A stretch of 5,676 nt of DNA from Thermoprotei archaeon. GTDB lineage: Archaea; Thermoproteota; Thermoprotei_A; Sulfolobales; Ignisphaeraceae. The stretch covers positions 1 to 5,676 of the forward strand of contig QMWY01000089.1 of NCBI GenBank assembly GCA_003661865.1, given 5' to 3'. The translations under genes and the position numbers were made by a program. The notes beneath the pieces are model-generated. The model was given only the letters and a program-made list of their open reading frames with translations, had not been told where the DNA came from and made no database searches. Of the stretch, positions 5,154-5,676 are shown piece by piece. Position 1 is the first letter of the stretch. Every line of letters starts with the position of its first letter.

Positions 5154-5293
5154 GGGCCCGTAGCTCAGCCAGGCAGAGCGGCGGGCTCCAGTCTCTACGG
5201 GTCTGACGACCCGCGAGGGGATGAGAGGAAACTGGAGCGTTGAACCGGGGAGAGACCCGTAGGTCGGGGGTTCAAATCCCCCCGGGCCCACCA
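5154..5293 (+). tRNA. trnW: tRNA-Trp (anticodon CCA) with a 63-nt intron and encoded CCA
   Basis: Exons are 5154-5191 and 5255-5293. The acceptor stem GGGCCCG/CGGGCCC (5154-5160 with 5283-5289) is fully paired. The D stem is GCTC/GAGC (5163-5166 with 5176-5179), and the anticodon stem GCGGG/CCCGT has one terminal G-T pair. The loop reads C T CCA G (5186-5191) joined to A38 (5255). The variable loop is five bases, the T stem GGGGG/CCCCC encloses TTCAAAT, the discriminator is A, and CCA (5291-5293) is encoded. The intron after base 37 fits a bulge-helix-bulge: CTCC (5186-5189) pairs perfectly with GGAG (5249-5252), leaving three-base bulges AG^T and AG^A. The distal helix is weak (two pairs). 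It lies downstream of dim2 and converges with mfnA. No clear U-run terminator was seen after it. Confidence 0.96.
5192..5254 (+). ncRNA. tRNA-Trp intron with box C/D guide features
   Basis: The 63-nt intron carries CTGA (5203-5206), a box C/C'-like GGGATGA (5218-5224, one mismatch to RUGAUGA) and a box D-like TTGA (5240-5243). ACTGGAGC (5231-5238), just before TTGA, pairs with G31 to G37 plus the first intron base. The base five upstream of TTGA (G5235) faces C34, exactly as the box D+5 rule requires for Cm34. Introns of this kind guide C34 and U39 methylation of tRNA-Trp in several archaea. Here position 39 is C, and the second guide, before CTGA, puts G42 at the expected site, so that half does not fit the known scheme. 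The spacer from box C to D is 15 nt, longer than usual, and box D is TTGA rather than CTGA. Confidence 0.7.
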
Positions 5294-5337
5294 CATCACC
5301 ATGAAACGAGCTCCTAACACCTCCTCCCCTAACGCTT

Positions 5338-5676
5338 CTACACGCGCAGACCCTTAGCGACATCGACGAGAGCTTCAACAACCTCCCTCAGCACATCTAC
5401 TGTCACATGAGGCATTACAACGATTCTTACACCCGGAACCAGGCCGCATCTATAGAGGTATACCCCTTTAGAGGCAAGGGACTTAATAACATATTCATCG
5501 TTCTTGAGCTCTATGCAGATTATGGGGACCCGTGGCTCAGCGGCTGGTGTGAATCCGTATTGCCTAAGGAGTGTTAGGAGGGACCTGGTCCTGTCCATTA
5601 GTTCCTCAGCCTGCTTCTTGTACCCCTCGTAGCCCATGTGCTTCAGCATAGCCCACGTAGCAGCGATCGAACCCCC
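5338..5676 (-). CDS. mfnA: L-tyrosine/L-aspartate decarboxylase MfnA, C-terminal part (runs off the window)
   Basis: The minus frame is open from the right edge to TAG at 5338. It gives 112 residues beginning GGSIAATWAMLKHMGYEGY, so the ATG at 5649 is internal and not the true start. The small C-terminal domain of MfnA-type PLP group II decarboxylases follows: a helix (KKQAEELMDRTRSLLTLL), PRVPIICIEL, KGVYLYRCG, and the closing RIVVMPHVTVDVLREVVEAL. The PLP lysine lies in the missing N-terminal part. In methanogens MfnA makes tyramine for methanofuran. In non-methanogenic archaea such as this one, aspartate decarboxylation to beta-alanine for coenzyme A is the likelier job. It converges with tRNA-Trp over a 44-base gap that shows nothing clear. 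Confidence 0.88.
   Translation of the reverse strand, partial: GGSIAATWAMLKHMGYEGYKKQAEELMDRTRSLLTLLRQYGFTPAAEPRVPIICIELKNDEYVIKSLASKGVYLYRCGLVPGVRIVVMPHVTVDVLREVVEALVDVAKGLRV

Noticed and set aside
5294..5337. GTGATGT on the minus strand as a second box C
   Set aside because: No CTGA follows at a suitable distance and no flanking stem exists, so a C/D RNA is not supported.
5127..5381. Minus-strand open frame with a GPGGFEPPTYG-like sequence
   Set aside because: It is the antisense of the tRNA-Trp gene. This peptide is a well-known artefact of translating tRNA T-arm and acceptor regions.
5647..5649. ATG as start of the mfnA-like gene
   Set aside because: The frame stays open to the window edge and the upstream residues (GGSIAATWA) belong to the MfnA fold, so the gene is truncated by the window.

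Overview
The window looks like a hyperthermophilic crenarchaeon (Thermoproteota, probably Desulfurococcales). The proteins are archaeal or eukaryote-like: aIF2-beta, aIF1A, Nmd3, Rio1 and Dim2. Ribosome binding sites are mostly GGTGA-type, starts include GTG and TTG, Arg is often AGG and Ile often ATA, the tRNA-Trp carries a 37/38 intron with an encoded CCA, and an archaeal box C/D sRNA is visible. The moderate GC content would suit the Pyrodictiaceae, but I cannot fix the genus.

Layout. Bases 1-93 hold the hydrophobic C-terminus of a plus-strand membrane protein. The 94-187 gap looks non-coding but carries, on the minus strand, a well-formed box C/D sRNA (116-174). Its D-proximal guide fits the anticodon loop of tRNA-Leu(CAA). 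On the same strand just upstream of it lies the gene for the e-MtaB-type tRNA methylthiotransferase (188-1486), which acts at position 37 of tRNA. A short divergent promoter region (1487-1574) separates it from a plus-strand cluster: aIF2-beta (1575-2006), a DUF424 protein (2024-2341), Nmd3 (2346-3200), aIF1A (3255-3590), Rio1 kinase (3594-4394) and the KH protein Dim2/Pno1 (4455-5096). Then comes an intron-containing tRNA-Trp(CCA) (5154-5293). The 3' part of mfnA (tyrosine/aspartate decarboxylase) enters convergently on the minus strand and runs off the end (5338-5676).

How it fits together. This is a translation and ribosome-biogenesis neighbourhood. aIF2-beta and aIF1A act in initiation and start-site selection, Rio1 and Dim2 in late 30S maturation, and Nmd3 in the 50S pathway. 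The flanking RNA genes and e-MtaB concern the tRNA anticodon loop. Both C/D-type guides (the 116-174 sRNA and the tRNA-Trp intron) place the nucleotide five upstream of box D opposite wobble base C34, while e-MtaB modifies base 37.

Most notable: (1) the aIF1A reading frame has no ATG, GTG or TTG that can make its conserved N-terminal tail. The only sensible start is an ATA codon six bases after a perfect GGTGA site. A start-codon selection factor initiated at a non-canonical codon would parallel autoregulated bacterial infC (IF3, AUU start). (2) The 116-174 box C/D sRNA and its predicted tRNA-Leu target. (3) The tRNA-Trp intron, whose sequences for splicing, methylation guidance and refolding compete for the same anticodon-loop bases.
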